Positions 22,835 through 33,951 of a DNA stretch of 64,000 nucleotides are shown piece after piece. The notes beneath the pieces were generated by a model. The model searched no databases. It saw only the letters and a program-made list of their open reading frames with translations, and was not told the DNA's origin. Source of the DNA: Apium graveolens (taxonomy: Eukaryota; Streptophyta; Magnoliopsida; Apiales; Apiaceae); assembly GCF_009905375.1 (NCBI RefSeq), contig NC_133647.1:4900595-4964594 (forward strand), written 5' to 3'. The position numbers were made by a program, and so were the translations under genes. Position 1 is the first letter of the stretch; each line of letters begins with the position of its first letter.

Positions 22835-25800
22835 TGGTCTTTGTGATTGCAGGGCAACAGGAAAAACATCCTAGTTCTGGAAAGTGGATGTTCAGGACAT
22901 ATGACTGGAAATAAAGCCCTGCTATCAGACTTTGTGGAGAAAGCTAGCCCAGGAGTTTCTTATGGAGATGGAAACATGGGATAAACTCTGGGATATGGCA
23001 ATATCAATCTTGGGAATGTCATCATTGAATCGGTAGCTCTTGTCTCAAGACTTAAACACAATCTGCTAAGTGTGAGTCAAATCTGTGACAGAGGTTATCA
23101 TGTGGATTTCTTTGACGAACACTGTGAAGTTATAAGTAATTCTATAGGGAAAGTGGTTCTGAAAGGTTACAGGCATGGTAACATATATGAAGCCAGACTT
23201 TCAACAAACTCTGATGGTTCTGCAATCTGTCTGTTGAGTAGAGCATCAATTGAAGAAAGCTGGAATTAGCACAAGAGACTCTCTCATTTAAATTTCAACA
23301 ATATAAATGAGCTAGTAAAGAAAGATCTTGTGAGAGGACTGCCAAAATCAATATTTTCTCCTGATGGCCTTTGTGATTCATGTCAAAAGGCAAAACAAAG
23401 AAAATCTTCATTCAAGAGCAAAACTGAATCTTCAATTCTTGAGCCTTATCACCTACTGCATGTTGATCTATTTGGTCCAGTTAATGTTATGTCTATTTCA
23501 AAGAAGAAATATGCTATGGTTATAGTGGATGAGTTCACAAGATACACTTGGGTGTATTTCTTGCACAAGAAGAATGAAACTGCATCTACTCTAACTGATC
23601 ATGTCAGACAGCTGGATAAATTGGTCAAAGATTCTGTTAAAATAATAAGAAGTGATAATGGCAGTGAGTTCAAGAATTCAACCATGGAACAGTTCTGCAA
23701 AGAGCATGGAATTAAGCAGGAATTTTCTGCACCTGGAACTCCACAGCAAAATAGAGTTATAGAAAGAAAGAACAGGACTCTCATTGAAGTTGCACGAACT
23801 ATGCTTGATAAAGCAAAGCTGCCAACCTACTTTTAGGCTGAAGCTGTGCAGACTGCTTATTTTACACAAAATGCCACACTCATACACAAGCATGGAAAAA
23901 TACCATATGAGATGGTGAAGAAAAAGAAGCCAAATCTGAAATACTTTCATGTATTTGGATGTAAGTGTTTTGTTCTTAAGACTCATCCTGAACAGCTGTC
24001 AAAATTTGATCTAAAAGCCGATGAAGGAATTTTTGTTGGATATCCACTTTCCACAAAAGCCTTCAGAGTCTACAATTTAAGAATAAGGGTTGTCATGGAA
24101 TCTATCAATGTATCTTTTGATGATAAGAAGATTACTGGACTTGAAGATTTCAATGATCATGATCAGCTGAGATTTGAAAATGAAGAATTAAGTTCCGATT
24201 CTATAAATTCTGATCCTGTAAGTTCTGACAGGTTAAATTCTGATGTCATTGAAACTGTGGTAACTACTCCAAGGGAAAATGCACCTGTTCAAGGGGAGCA
24301 AGCTGAAGATCCTACCACAACTCAAGACTCTCAAGAAGCATCAAGCCAAATTCTGATAATTCTGGAAACTCTGATTCTTCAATCCTGAAGGATCCAACTC
24401 AAATTTTGAAGTCTCAGAGAGCATAACTATAGGGGGAGCATCAGAAAATGCTGATGGAGACATCATGGGTCATGGGGGAGGATCCAGTTCTAGAAATCAA
24501 CTTCCATCTGTAAGGAAGTGGACCAAATCACATACACCTGATTTAATAATTGGAGATCCTGAAGCAGATGTCAGAACTAGAACTGTAACATCAAATGAAT
24601 GTCTCTATCATTCCTTTCTGTCTCAGACTGAACCAAAGAAAGTGGAAGAAGCTCTTCAAGATGCTGATTGGGTTCAAGCAATGCATGAAGAGTTAAATGA
24701 ATTTGAAAGAAATAAAGTCTGGACCCTAGTGCCAAGACCAAAGAATAGATCAATTGTTGGCACAAAATGGGTGTTCAGAAACAAAACTGACAGTGATGGC
24801 ATAATTATAAGAAACAAAGCAAGGCTGGTTGCTAAAGGTTACTCTCAACAGGAGGGTATTGATTATGATGAAACATTTGCACCAGTTGCTAGATTGGAAT
24901 CCATAAGAATCTTTTTGGCTTATGCTGCTCACAAAAAGTTTAAAGTCTTTCAAATGGATGTGAAAATTGCTTTTCTCATTGGAGAATTGGAAGAAGAGGT
25001 ATATGTTGAACAACCTCCAGGATTTGAAGATCCAAAATTTCCAAATCATGTCTACAGACTTGACAAAGCACTTTATGGCCTTAAGCAAGCTCCAAGAGCA
25101 TGGTATGAGACTTTAGCTCAATTCCTTCTAGAAAGTGGATTTCACAGAGGTACAATTGATAAAACCTTGTTTTACCTCAACCATGGAAAGGACTTACTTT
25201 TGGTACAGATATATGTTGATGATATCATATTTGGTTCTACAAATGCCAAACTCTGTGAAAGGTTTGCAAAGCTAATGCAGTCAAGATATCAAATGAGTAT
25301 GATGGGAGAACTTGGCTATTTTCTGGGACTTCAAGTCAAGAAAAATGAAGAAGGTACTTTTATCTGCCAATCTAAGTACACCAGAAATTTACTCAAGAAA
25401 TTTGGAATGCAAGATTGTTCAACTGCATCCACTCCCATGACCACTGCAACCAAGTTAGATAAAGATACTGGTTCATCAGTAGATATTACTAACTACAGAG
25501 GTATGATTGGCTTTTTACTCTATTTAGCTGCAAGTAGACCTGATATCATGAATGTTACCTGTCTCTGTGCAAGATTTCAGGCTGATCCAAGAGAACCTCA
25601 TTTAATAGTTGTGAAAAGAATTTTCAAGTACCTCAAGGGTACAGCTGATCTAGGATTATGGTATCCTAGAGAATTAGATTTTAAGCTAATAGGTTACTCA
25701 GATGCAGATTTTGTAGGATGCAAAATAGACAGGAAAAGCATTAATGGAAGCTGCCAATTTCTTGGAGGCAGATTGGTTTCTTGGTTTAGCAAGAAACAGA

Positions 25801-26168
25801 AATTAGTTTCCACATCAACTGCAGAAGTAGAATATATTTCCGCAGGAAGCTGTTGTGCACAGATTCTTTGGATGAAGAATCAGTTACTTGATTATGGGTT
25901 AGAATTTTCTAAAATACCTATTTACTATGATAAACAAAGTGCTATTGCTATAACGGGTAATCCAGTTCAACACTCAATGACAAAGCACATCAACATTAGG
26001 TACCATTTCATAAGGGAACATGTGATGGAAGGTACATTGGAATTGCATTTTGTTCCAACAGATCAATAACTAGCAGATATCTTCACAAAACCACTATGTG
26101 AAGCTACTTTTACAAGACTGGTAAATGAACTTGGAATGGTTTCAGGTTCTTTCTCAAAATCTTCTTAG
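22835..26168 (+). pseudogene. pol: SIRE-B pol: protease, integrase, reverse transcriptase, RNase H
   Basis: In frame with gag across TAG and TGA. The protease active site reads LESGCSGHMTG, so the catalytic Asp is Glu. Pre-integrase His/Cys region (HLNFNNINELVKK, CDSCQKAKQ). Integrase core: VDLFGPVNVMS, IIRSDNGSEF and the catalytic Glu in VIERKNRT. A Ser/Asn/Asp-rich linker holds a frameshift near 24400. RT (24465 on): [22 protein letters not shown], active site [10 protein letters not shown]. RNase [19 protein letters not shown]. Stops at 22982, 23267, 23834 and 26067. Ends at TAG 26168, aligned with SIRE-C. Confidence 0.93.
24432..24438 (+). other. SIRE-B central GGGGGAG purine string
   Basis: CTATAGGGGGAGCATC in the variable integrase-RT linker, same place as in SIRE-A, C and D. 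Resembles the 3' polypurine tract of this element (AAGTTGGGGGAGAT). Confidence 0.4.
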
Positions 26169-27494
26169 TTTTTGTTCTCATGCATCAGAATTTATGATCA
26201 GTGTTTACAGATTGTCTTATCTCCATGTAATCTGTGCTTAAATTTTAATACATTAAATATTGATTGTTATCTGATGTGAATCTATATACTCTGATAGTGT
26301 TTTGAATGTGCTGTGACTATTCAATCCAATGAGGATTATTGTGCTAGATGTTGACCTAGTAGTCTTTAACTTACTAGAAATCCCATGTTTGAATTAGTTG
26401 TTTATATGTAAATTCATTAACACAAGCAAATTCTGATGATGAGCTTAGTCAAATTTACTTTGTGTATCTTTTTACTAAGTCACAAACTAGATTCTTGTTT
26501 CTTATCTGTCAAATTCTGATGTCAGTAAATCTTAAGGATGAACAACATGCTTGATAAACCTCACTAATCTGAAGAAAAGAAAAGAAAATTGAAGTGAGGT
26601 ACTCCTTTGAAATCTAGAGTAAATATGTGGAAGGGAAGACCCAAGTGCATTGCTGGTATTAAGTAATATGCATTAGAAAAGCAAATAAATTTTTCTTGGT
26701 GACTTTTCACATTCTCTGATTACTGGAGAAATACTCTGATAATAGCATAAATTCTGATAGCAGTTGTGACTCACTTACACTGAGAAGCCACTGTAAAAAG
26801 GAATTACAAAAGATGCATAAAATGAGCACAAACAGTTGAGGTGGATTCTTGCATAAATTTATTCTATAGTAGACTTCATTATTAGTGACAGATTTTAAGC
26901 ACTTGTCTTAGTTATGTCTTATTTCTAATATATACTGAAGTTTATCAGAATTTAATCTTTATCAGATATTTTGATAAATGCACACACTCTCACTCCATAT
27001 GAATAATGAAAATTACTGTGGTGATTAAGTTGTTTTTGACAAACAGTTAAGTGTCATTTGCATAAATTCTGAGGACAAGTTCTGATGATTAAACTCTGAA
27101 GAAACAAGTCAGTTTTTGTATGAAGAATCACAGAAACAAACATTCACTTTCTGAGAACATAAGCCATGTTCTGATGACCGTTAAAATATGATAATAGTCA
27201 AGTTCTGATATTAAATCCTGATGGAAACTCTGATGCTTACGTGGCATTATTTATTTACTTGACTTATTTGTGGTAATACTGAACGGTCATATTTTATCAG
27301 AATATATTTAAGTGAGATAAAAACAGTCATAATTATTTGTTTAGTGGGAAACGTGTTTGTCTTGAAAAACTGCATGTGCACAATAATTACTGCTCATTTC
27401 TCGTGCCCACTAACTACTGTTTTAACTATTTACTGATTGTTCACATATTGCCAGGTATAAATTGTCTGTCATGCTTTACAAATATAGTTGTTGT
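26169..27494 (+). repeat. SIRE-B pol-ORF2 spacer with TTCTGAT motifs
   Basis: About 1.3 kb of non-coding sequence, colinear with the equivalent spacer of SIRE-C (40329 on). The motif AAATTCTGAT or AGTTCTGAT recurs at least seven times (near 26433, 26514, 26749, 27063, 27077, 27169, 27201), the reverse complement of the LTR motif ATCAGAACTT. No gene is seen on either strand. Confidence 0.6.
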
Positions 27495-27513
27495 CACGTG
27501 GGCTGTATAAATA
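27495..27513 (+). promoter_or_regulatory. Putative ORF2 promoter: G-box and TATA box
   Basis: CACGTG (27495-27500), the core of a plant G-box, is followed by TATAAATA (27506-27513), 167 bp before the ORF2 ATG. A pyrimidine-rich leader follows (TCTCATTCTCTCATCTCTC), typical of plant 5' UTRs. Confidence 0.55.
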
Positions 27514-27672
27514 AGAAAGTTAAAAGATTTTCTAATCTTTTACCTACTTTTCTCATTCTCTCATCTCTCTTATTTTCTCTCACCCACTAATATCCTCTGA
27601 AGCTCTATTTTATCACAGGCATTTTATCAAACACTTTGTGTACACACTATTCTCACTTGATTTTTCACAGAA

Positions 27673-30600
27673 ATGGCACCAAAAGACATCGTTTTCAATG
27701 GAGCTAAGTTTGTTCCTAACAACTACTTAGCTATTCTTAGCAAAGACGAAGCCCCATCAGATCTTCACTTCGTTCAGGACTTCCTTGCTAACAGTGAGAT
27801 TGGGTATGCATTAACCCAACCTCAATCAATCTCAGGAACTTAAGTGCTGGAGTTCTGGAGGAGTGGTATGTATGATGATGGTGGTGCAAATGGGTCCCCT
27901 AGTATTATTTTCACAACAGGGGAGGATGAACATGTGGTGACTGTGTCTACAGTTCGCCAAGCTCTACATCTGCTAGAAGACTGCACTTTTTCAACAGTTG
28001 AGGAGTCAGCTCTTCAACAGATGATGGCTAATCTGGGTTATGAAAATTCATTGTCCAAGCTGGGACAATTAAAGAGACCCCACATCAGGAGGGAGTGGAG
28101 TTTCTTCTTTGACTGCATCACCAAGGCTTTTACAAACAAGTGCTCTAATTTTGATGCAATCCCTATCCTAAGTCAGCAAATTGGGTATGCTCTAATTACT
28201 CAATCTCATTTTGATTATGCTAGTACTGTACTAGGTTCTATAGGTAATAGGATGACAGAAGATAGAAATACAGTTTATTTTGCTAGATTCTGTCAGCTTT
28301 TATACAGTTTCTGTTGCTCTGATGCACCCTAACTAGCAAGTGAGTTGATTGAACCTTTTAAACTTGATAAAAGAGCTTTTACTGACTTATTATCTATTGA
28401 TAATAAGAAGACTGTACTAAGACCCCTCCAAATTCCCATATATGTCAAACAAGTCTTAGTAAATTCTGATCCAGCCACCTATGCTGCTCTATCCTGATGT
28501 ACAACCAACCCAACCTCCATCAGCACCTACACAACCTACCACTTCTCAACCTCAACCTACCATCAGAACATACTTCCAACCAGCACAATCCTCACAACAA
28601 CAACCATCAGCACCTACCATCAGACCTTCATCCTCAAGGTCTACAAGAGCAAAATCTGTTTGTAAATCTTCATCAAGGAGAAGAAGGATGATTCTAAGGG
28701 ATGAATCGGATGATGAAGAAGCACATGGTCATGCATCAGAAACTGTGCCTATGGAAGCTGAAAATATGGTTTTTCAGAAAGAAAAAGAAGCTGAAGGGTC
28801 AACCCATCAGATAAATACTGAAGCTGAGGGTTCTGATAATTTGAAGAGGAAAAGAACTGTAAGTTCTGATGCTACTCAGGGAACTCCTACACCATCTAGG
28901 AGATCTAAGAAACAGAGGGCAAGAAGGCACATGGCTCAATCTCCATCTGAGGATACTGAAGAAGCTGAGGAAGGAGATCGGGAATCTCTGATCTCAAAAG
29001 AACCAATTATCATTGAAGCCCTTCCAGAACCAAAATGCACTGTTACAGATACAGTGATCACACCTCCTGTCTCTCCAATCAAAGCTACAGATAACGTTGA
29101 AGAACAAGACATAAGTTCTGAAATAGATATTTACAATCTAAATATTCCAACTGTTCTTTATCTGGAAGCTCCAACAGCAGCTCAACCATCTATTGTCAAT
29201 TCTCCTATCTTACAGGTTGTGATACCAACAACTTCTATTCTGGAGATAAATTCTGATTCTCTGAATTTAGATGAAGCTGGTACAGACTCTCGTTCTATTA
29301 CACACACTCTTGTGTTGTCAAAAGATGATGGATTTTCTGCAAGTTCATGAGAGTCAGCTCCAGTAAATGCTCCAATTCTTGGAAAGGAGGCATTACTCCA
29401 AAAGTTTGTTGAACAGGATGCTCCTATTCCTTGGGAAGATACTCACAGAGGAGTGGAGTGGACCAAAAAATGGAATAAAACTGATTTCATTCCAAGCTCT
29501 AAAGTTCTGACAGAGCATATTGCTAAAGCTGATGAACTAATGACAAATTCTGATTTCAAGACACAACTCAAAGTCACAGCTCTAAGTGTCAAGTCTCCTC
29601 AAGGTCAACACTCTACAACTCATGAAAAGGTTGACAAACTTCCGGAGTCAACTGAAAAGCTAGATATGACTTTCAAGTTAGACAAGTCAAGACTTATCAG
29701 ACCTATACATGAAAAAGTTGAAGCAATTGAGAAGGTTCAGGAGAAGCAATATGCCCAAATTACTGAGGTCCTGCAGAATCAAGCTTCTCAAAAAGCTCAA
29801 CTGGATGAAATTCAATCTTCAGTAGAACTTCTTGTCTCTCTCCTACTACCTGATGATGCCAAAAGTGGGGAGAAGGTAGTTAAGTCCAAATGCTCACCTA
29901 CTCAAATACTGAAGAGGAAGGATGACAAAGGTGATGACCAGGGAAACTATGATAAGAGTAGATGTCAAGGAAAAGTTCAAGGAAAATCTTCACAGAAAGT
30001 AATTTCTGATGTTAGAAAATCTTCTACACAGAACAAGACAAGTTCTGATGTTGTGAATGCTAAAAGTATGATATCAAGTTCTGATAAGCAAATTCTGATG
30101 ACAAAGCCTGATGTTCTGATTCAAGGTGGAAGTCAAGACTCTCAAAAGTTTCTGCAAACTCTGAAGCTCAAGGAAAAGCAGACTACTGTCTACTACAAAG
30201 ATCCTAAAATCCAGACACTTGATGAAGAGATTGCTAGAAGATTATTTCTGTAACATAATCCTGGAATGGATTTAGAAACTCTCAAGGAAGAAGAAGCTAG
30301 ATTTAAAGCTGAGAAGACAAATCTAAAGTCTAAAGCTTCTGTTGCAAAGAAACCTCCAAGGCCTAAGGAAAAAGGCATTGTGATCAAGGAAAAATCAATT
30401 TCTGAGGCATCAAAGCCCAAGACTAGATCACATACTGAGATTGATCCCAAAGATAAAGGGGAAGGAAAAGTTGATGAACCAAAAAAGCCATAGGAGTTGA
30501 AAGTTCCTCAAATCCTGATGAAAACAGTGTGCAAAATGGTTCAAGTTCATGATGATACTCTTGCTGAAGATGAATCTGTTCAAACTCTGAAAAGAAGAAA

Positions 30601-31546
30601 GATTACTGAAGAATCCAAGACAACCTCTGACAAAGCTCAAGTTGTTCAGAGTGAAGGACAGCAAGCTACAGAAGAAACAGCAAGTTCTGATAAAGTCATC
30701 AAGACATCAACCTCTGACAGAGCTCAAGTTGATTTAGACAAGATGAAAGTAGCTGATAAAATGAAACTTCTATGGAAAAATGTCAAACCATCAGATCCAA
30801 AGAAAAGCCAATTGCTGTCTGATTTCATGATTTTTGGGTTAAATGCTAGAGAACCAAGAGACAGAGCAGGGCTAGGTTCCGATGAAGCTAAGATCAAAAA
30901 AGGAGTTAAAGTTGCTACTAGAGATCCATTTCTATTGACTAACAGACCTCTTGAAGATGTTACACAGAAACACCTTGATAAGGTTATCTCTGTTCAAGTG
31001 GTACTGGATGCTCATGACAAGCATAATGTCAAAGAAAATCTGATTCTATTTCTTGAAGATGGAAGGACATATCAAATGTCATAATCAGATGTGTTGAACA
31101 AATCCCTGAAAGAACTTTAATTCTTTTATTATCTTTTAGAGATAAAGTCTGATATTACCAGGAGATGGTCAAATTTCATATTGAAGACCATAAGAGATAA
31201 AACAATAATTTCTGGTTCAAGGGTTACAGAATTCATTCCTAACATAGTTGAAGATGATGGAAGTGAAATTCCAATGAAGAAGGATTCTGCTAAACTTGAA
31301 GTGATTTTGAAAGAGAAATGTCTGTGCTACAATGAAGATTCTTCTCATCCAAGGGTAATAAGAATGGGTGATGGTTTAGAAAGAAACCATATCTCTGCAC
31401 TAAGGACTGCAATCTACCAGATTGGAAGTCAAGATGAAGAGATGAAGCAAGTCAAGACTACAATAGCTCAAGTCCTGAGGAATAAAGAAGAAAAGCTGAT
31501 ATCAAACTTTGTCAAGAATCACTTTGGATTCAGATTAACTCGGTGA
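27673..31546 (+). pseudogene. SIRE-B ORF2 (Sirevirus downstream ORF)
   Basis: Starts at ATG 27673 (MAPKDIVFNGAKFVPNNY). Domains: an N-terminal globular part of about 250 residues (ALTQPQ, EFWRSGMYDDGG, HIRREWSFFFDCITKAF, DRNTVYFARFCQLLYSF), a Pro/Gln/Thr linker, a basic cluster followed by an acidic one (SSRRRRMILRDESDDEE), a second basic cluster (PSRRSKKQRARR), a coiled-coil-like segment with Gln-rich heptads (QNQASQKAQLDEIQSSVELL), Lys-rich linkers and a C-terminal conserved region (ALRTAIYQIGSQDEEM). No signal peptide or membrane helix, against an envelope role. Stops at 27841, 28330, 29348, 30251, 30491 and 31082, and a frameshift near 28480. Function unknown. Confidence 0.8.
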
Positions 31547-31670
31547 GATTAGTAAAAGATACAAGGACTGTAAGTTGTAGTTAGTTATTTAGTTAAACTC
31601 TTATTGCATTCGTACTTGAATGTTTTTGACATCATCAAATCTATTAACTTGTATATTTTGCATAATTTAC
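31547..31670 (+). other. SIRE-B 3' untranslated segment
   Basis: Conserved with SIRE-C (AAGGACTGTAAGTTGTAGTTA, …TTTTTGACATCAT…). No gene. Confidence 0.6.
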
Positions 31671-31684
31671 AAGTTGGGGGAGAT
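31671..31684 (+). other. SIRE-B polypurine tract
   Basis: AAGTTGGGGGAGAT immediately before the 3' LTR. Identical in SIRE-C. Confidence 0.88.
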
Positions 31685-32250
31685 TGTTAGATATATTTGA
31701 GATGGCATGTCTAATATGATTTGTGTTTAGTTTTCAGAACTTAACAAAAGGACATATTAGGACTTACTGAAATCAGAACTTACTAAAGTCAGAACTTAAG
31801 GTGTCAGAAGATACATATCAGTACTTAAGTGCGGGAAGACTTTCAGATAAGGAATGCGGCTGATTTACAGGAGAGAAGATCTGGACTAAAACAATAGAAG
31901 ATATGCATGGAAAGAGTTAGAGGACTAGAAGACTTGTAGAAGATATCTGATTGATATATTTTAGGAGACGGAATTGTATTCCATATCAATTAGAATATAT
32001 CTTGTAACTGTGTACTATATAAACACAGACTTAGGGTTTACATTATATATGTTATCATTATCGAGAACATTATTCTTTTTAACCTAGCAGCTCTTAGTGA
32101 TATTTGTTCATCACTGAGAGAGAACAACAGTTCATATTGTAACAGAGTTTATTGAATATACTTGATCTTTGTTACATACTTGTGTTGAAATCGATTTGAT
32201 TGTATAAACACTGTATTCAACCCCCTTCTACAGTGTTGTGTGACCTAAAA
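31685..32250 (+). repeat. SIRE-B 3' LTR, 566 bp
   Basis: Pairs with 19855-20433. TATA box TATATAAA at 32016-32023. Its end reads CCTAAAA where the 5' LTR has CCTAACA. Confidence 0.94.
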
Positions 32251-32255
32251 TTAGG
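32251..32255. repeat. Target site duplication TTAGG of SIRE-B (right copy)
   Basis: Matches 19850-19854 on the other side. Removing one copy rejoins the SIRE-A LTR as TGTTAGGTAATGAATTACAC, a sensible LTR edge. Confidence 0.93.
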
Positions 32256-33735
32256 TAATGAATTACACACAAGGGGGGGGTGAATGTGTTTTTGTGTTTT
32301 TCTACTTTTCTTGATGTGTTTATGGTGATGAACAAAGTAAATTAAAACCTTGTAGTAAAATGTGTTAATACTGAAATTAAATAGATAAAAATAGTGAACA
32401 CAGATCTTTCAAAACTCACTTAATTTTATATTAAAATTAAGAATGTCTTGCTATAAAATTTCTAGTCTCTTTGTTGATAAAAAGCTTAGCTTCTTCCTTG
32501 AGAGAATACAAGATTTCTGATCTAAATTATTACTCTTAAAACATAGTATCCAGTGTTTACTTTATAGAACAATAAACACTGGTTTTTATACAGCATGCAA
32601 TAGCATGTATTAAACCCTACTTTTGGATAACCAAATCTTTCTATTTCTGGCTTAATGTATCTTTGCTAATCTTGTCTCCTTGTGACTTTACTTTTCCAGT
32701 TAATCTTGACCTCTGATCTTGTACTCTTCAAGCTACTTTTTGTAGACTTGTCAATCCAATTGATTGGATTGTTTGTTCGTTGATAATCTTGGATATTTAA
32801 CTGGTCTACACTTTGTACTTTGAGTTTTACCTCGAGATCTTCCAGCTTGGTATATAGAAAACTTGATATCTCAATAAGTATAATGGATTATCGAGATCTC
32901 TCATTACTCTATAGTTGTTTTGACTTATCGAAGTCTCTGAGTTCTCTATAAGAGAATTTGGCTTGTCGAGATCTCTAAATTTTTGCATGTAGAACTGACT
33001 TATCGATATCTCCAATCTTTATGTCTTCAATTTGGCTTATCGATATCTCTGAGTACTCCAGTGCAGAAATGACTTGTCGATATCTCAGAGATCTCTACTG
33101 ATATTTGACTTATCTATATCTCTGAGATCTCTAATGATAATTTGACTTGTTGATATCTCCAATCTTCATGTCTTCAATTTGGCTTGTCGATATCTCTGAG
33201 ACTTCTCTATAAGCTTTTCTTGACTTCTCGAAAAGTCATTCGGGAGCTCTCGAATGAATTCTCTATAACACTTAATCTGTGACATGTAGACTTCTTGACT
33301 TAGAATGTTTTGCACAAAACAGATTTATTCAACCCCAAGCTTCTTCATACTTTCTCTGAGGTATGATCTTCATGATCTTCTTCCAGAGCTTATTCTTAGG
33401 CTTGAGACTGTTTACGGAAAAACACTCCAGTCTAGTCTATTTACATTTTTATAGACTTAAATGTTACAATACAAAATGCAAACTTAGATTACCATACAAC
33501 TTACTTAGGGTTGTCAATTTGACTTAGTCTTGTTATTGTACATGCATGTCTTGCACAATAAAGGTTTATTAGATGTGGTTCATAGCATAAACAGGATAAC
33601 ATAATCTTGATAGAAAATCAGAATTTAAGCATTATGTATAAGAAAGGATTTAGGAAACTTGTCTTAAATCTGATTCCAACTCACAGCTTAGTCTCATACT
33701 TCATACTCCAAAATCTATGCATATCATAACTCACA
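32256..33735 (-). repeat. SIRE-A 5' LTR, main part
   Basis: Continues the LTR broken at 19854. Read on the minus strand it aligns with the SIRE-D LTR, including AACAAGACTAAG, CAACCCTAAGTAAG and GGTTGAATAAATCTG. It carries a C-run near the inner edge (32271-32279), a TATA box (minus strand TATAAAAA, 32583-32590) and, between 32820 and 33260, a degenerate array of TTATCGATATCTC/GAGAACTC units. The outer edge near 33735 is estimated from similarity to SIRE-D and may be off by tens of bases. Confidence 0.75.
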
Positions 33736-33951
33736 GATAACCTCTGAATATCCTCTATCTACAGTTAATCGTTGTTTTCTTATTCCTTATTCGCTTTGCG
33801 ACATCATTTGACCTTATGTACGTCTTCGACATTGCACTTCTCGTCCGGATCCTTTACGAGAATAAGACAATACTATAATCACTAAACAATCTATCGATTC
33901 TAACTTACAACTATCAAACCCCGTATCTATAACCCTTCATATATACATATC
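33736..33951. other. Degenerate LTR-like background, left of SIRE-C
   Basis: Pattern CTTATTCGCTTTGCGACATC … recalls the CGCTTTGCGCTTACTG part of the GYP1 LTR. Continues at 47360 once SIRE-C is removed. No gene. The last five bases ATATC are the left target duplication of SIRE-C. Confidence 0.35.

Larger units (their letters stand above)
19855..32250 (+). mobile_element. SIRE-B, complete-length Sirevirus inserted in the SIRE-A LTR
   Basis: Full-length plus-strand copia element of 12.4 kb: LTR, primer site, gag, pol, spacer, ORF2, polypurine tract, LTR. It is flanked by a perfect 5-bp target duplication TTAGG (19850-19854 and 32251-32255). It belongs to the same family as SIRE-C. Gag, pol and ORF2 all carry stops and frameshifts. 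The LTRs differ at a few sites plus a 13-bp indel (579 against 566 bp). Confidence 0.95.
12407..33735 (-). mobile_element. SIRE-A, Sirevirus-type Ty1/copia element, nested host of GYP1 and SIRE-B
   Basis: Minus-strand copia element. Its 5' LTR edge is at 19848, followed to the left by primer site, gag, pol and ORF2. It is split twice: GYP1 sits in ORF2 at 12406/12407 and SIRE-B occupies 19855-32250 inside the LTR. Its own sequence is therefore 12407-19854 plus 32256-33735, and its 3' LTR lies left of the window. SIRE-D is a second copy of the same family, as shown by parallel gag (starting MNTQKISSIKIP), pol and LTR. It is heavily decayed, with stops, frameshifts and an RT deletion. Confidence 0.88.

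Noticed and set aside
28497..28691. Second ORF overlapping SIRE-B ORF2
   Set aside because: It is an alternative frame of the Pro/Gln/Thr linker and is not kept in SIRE-C.
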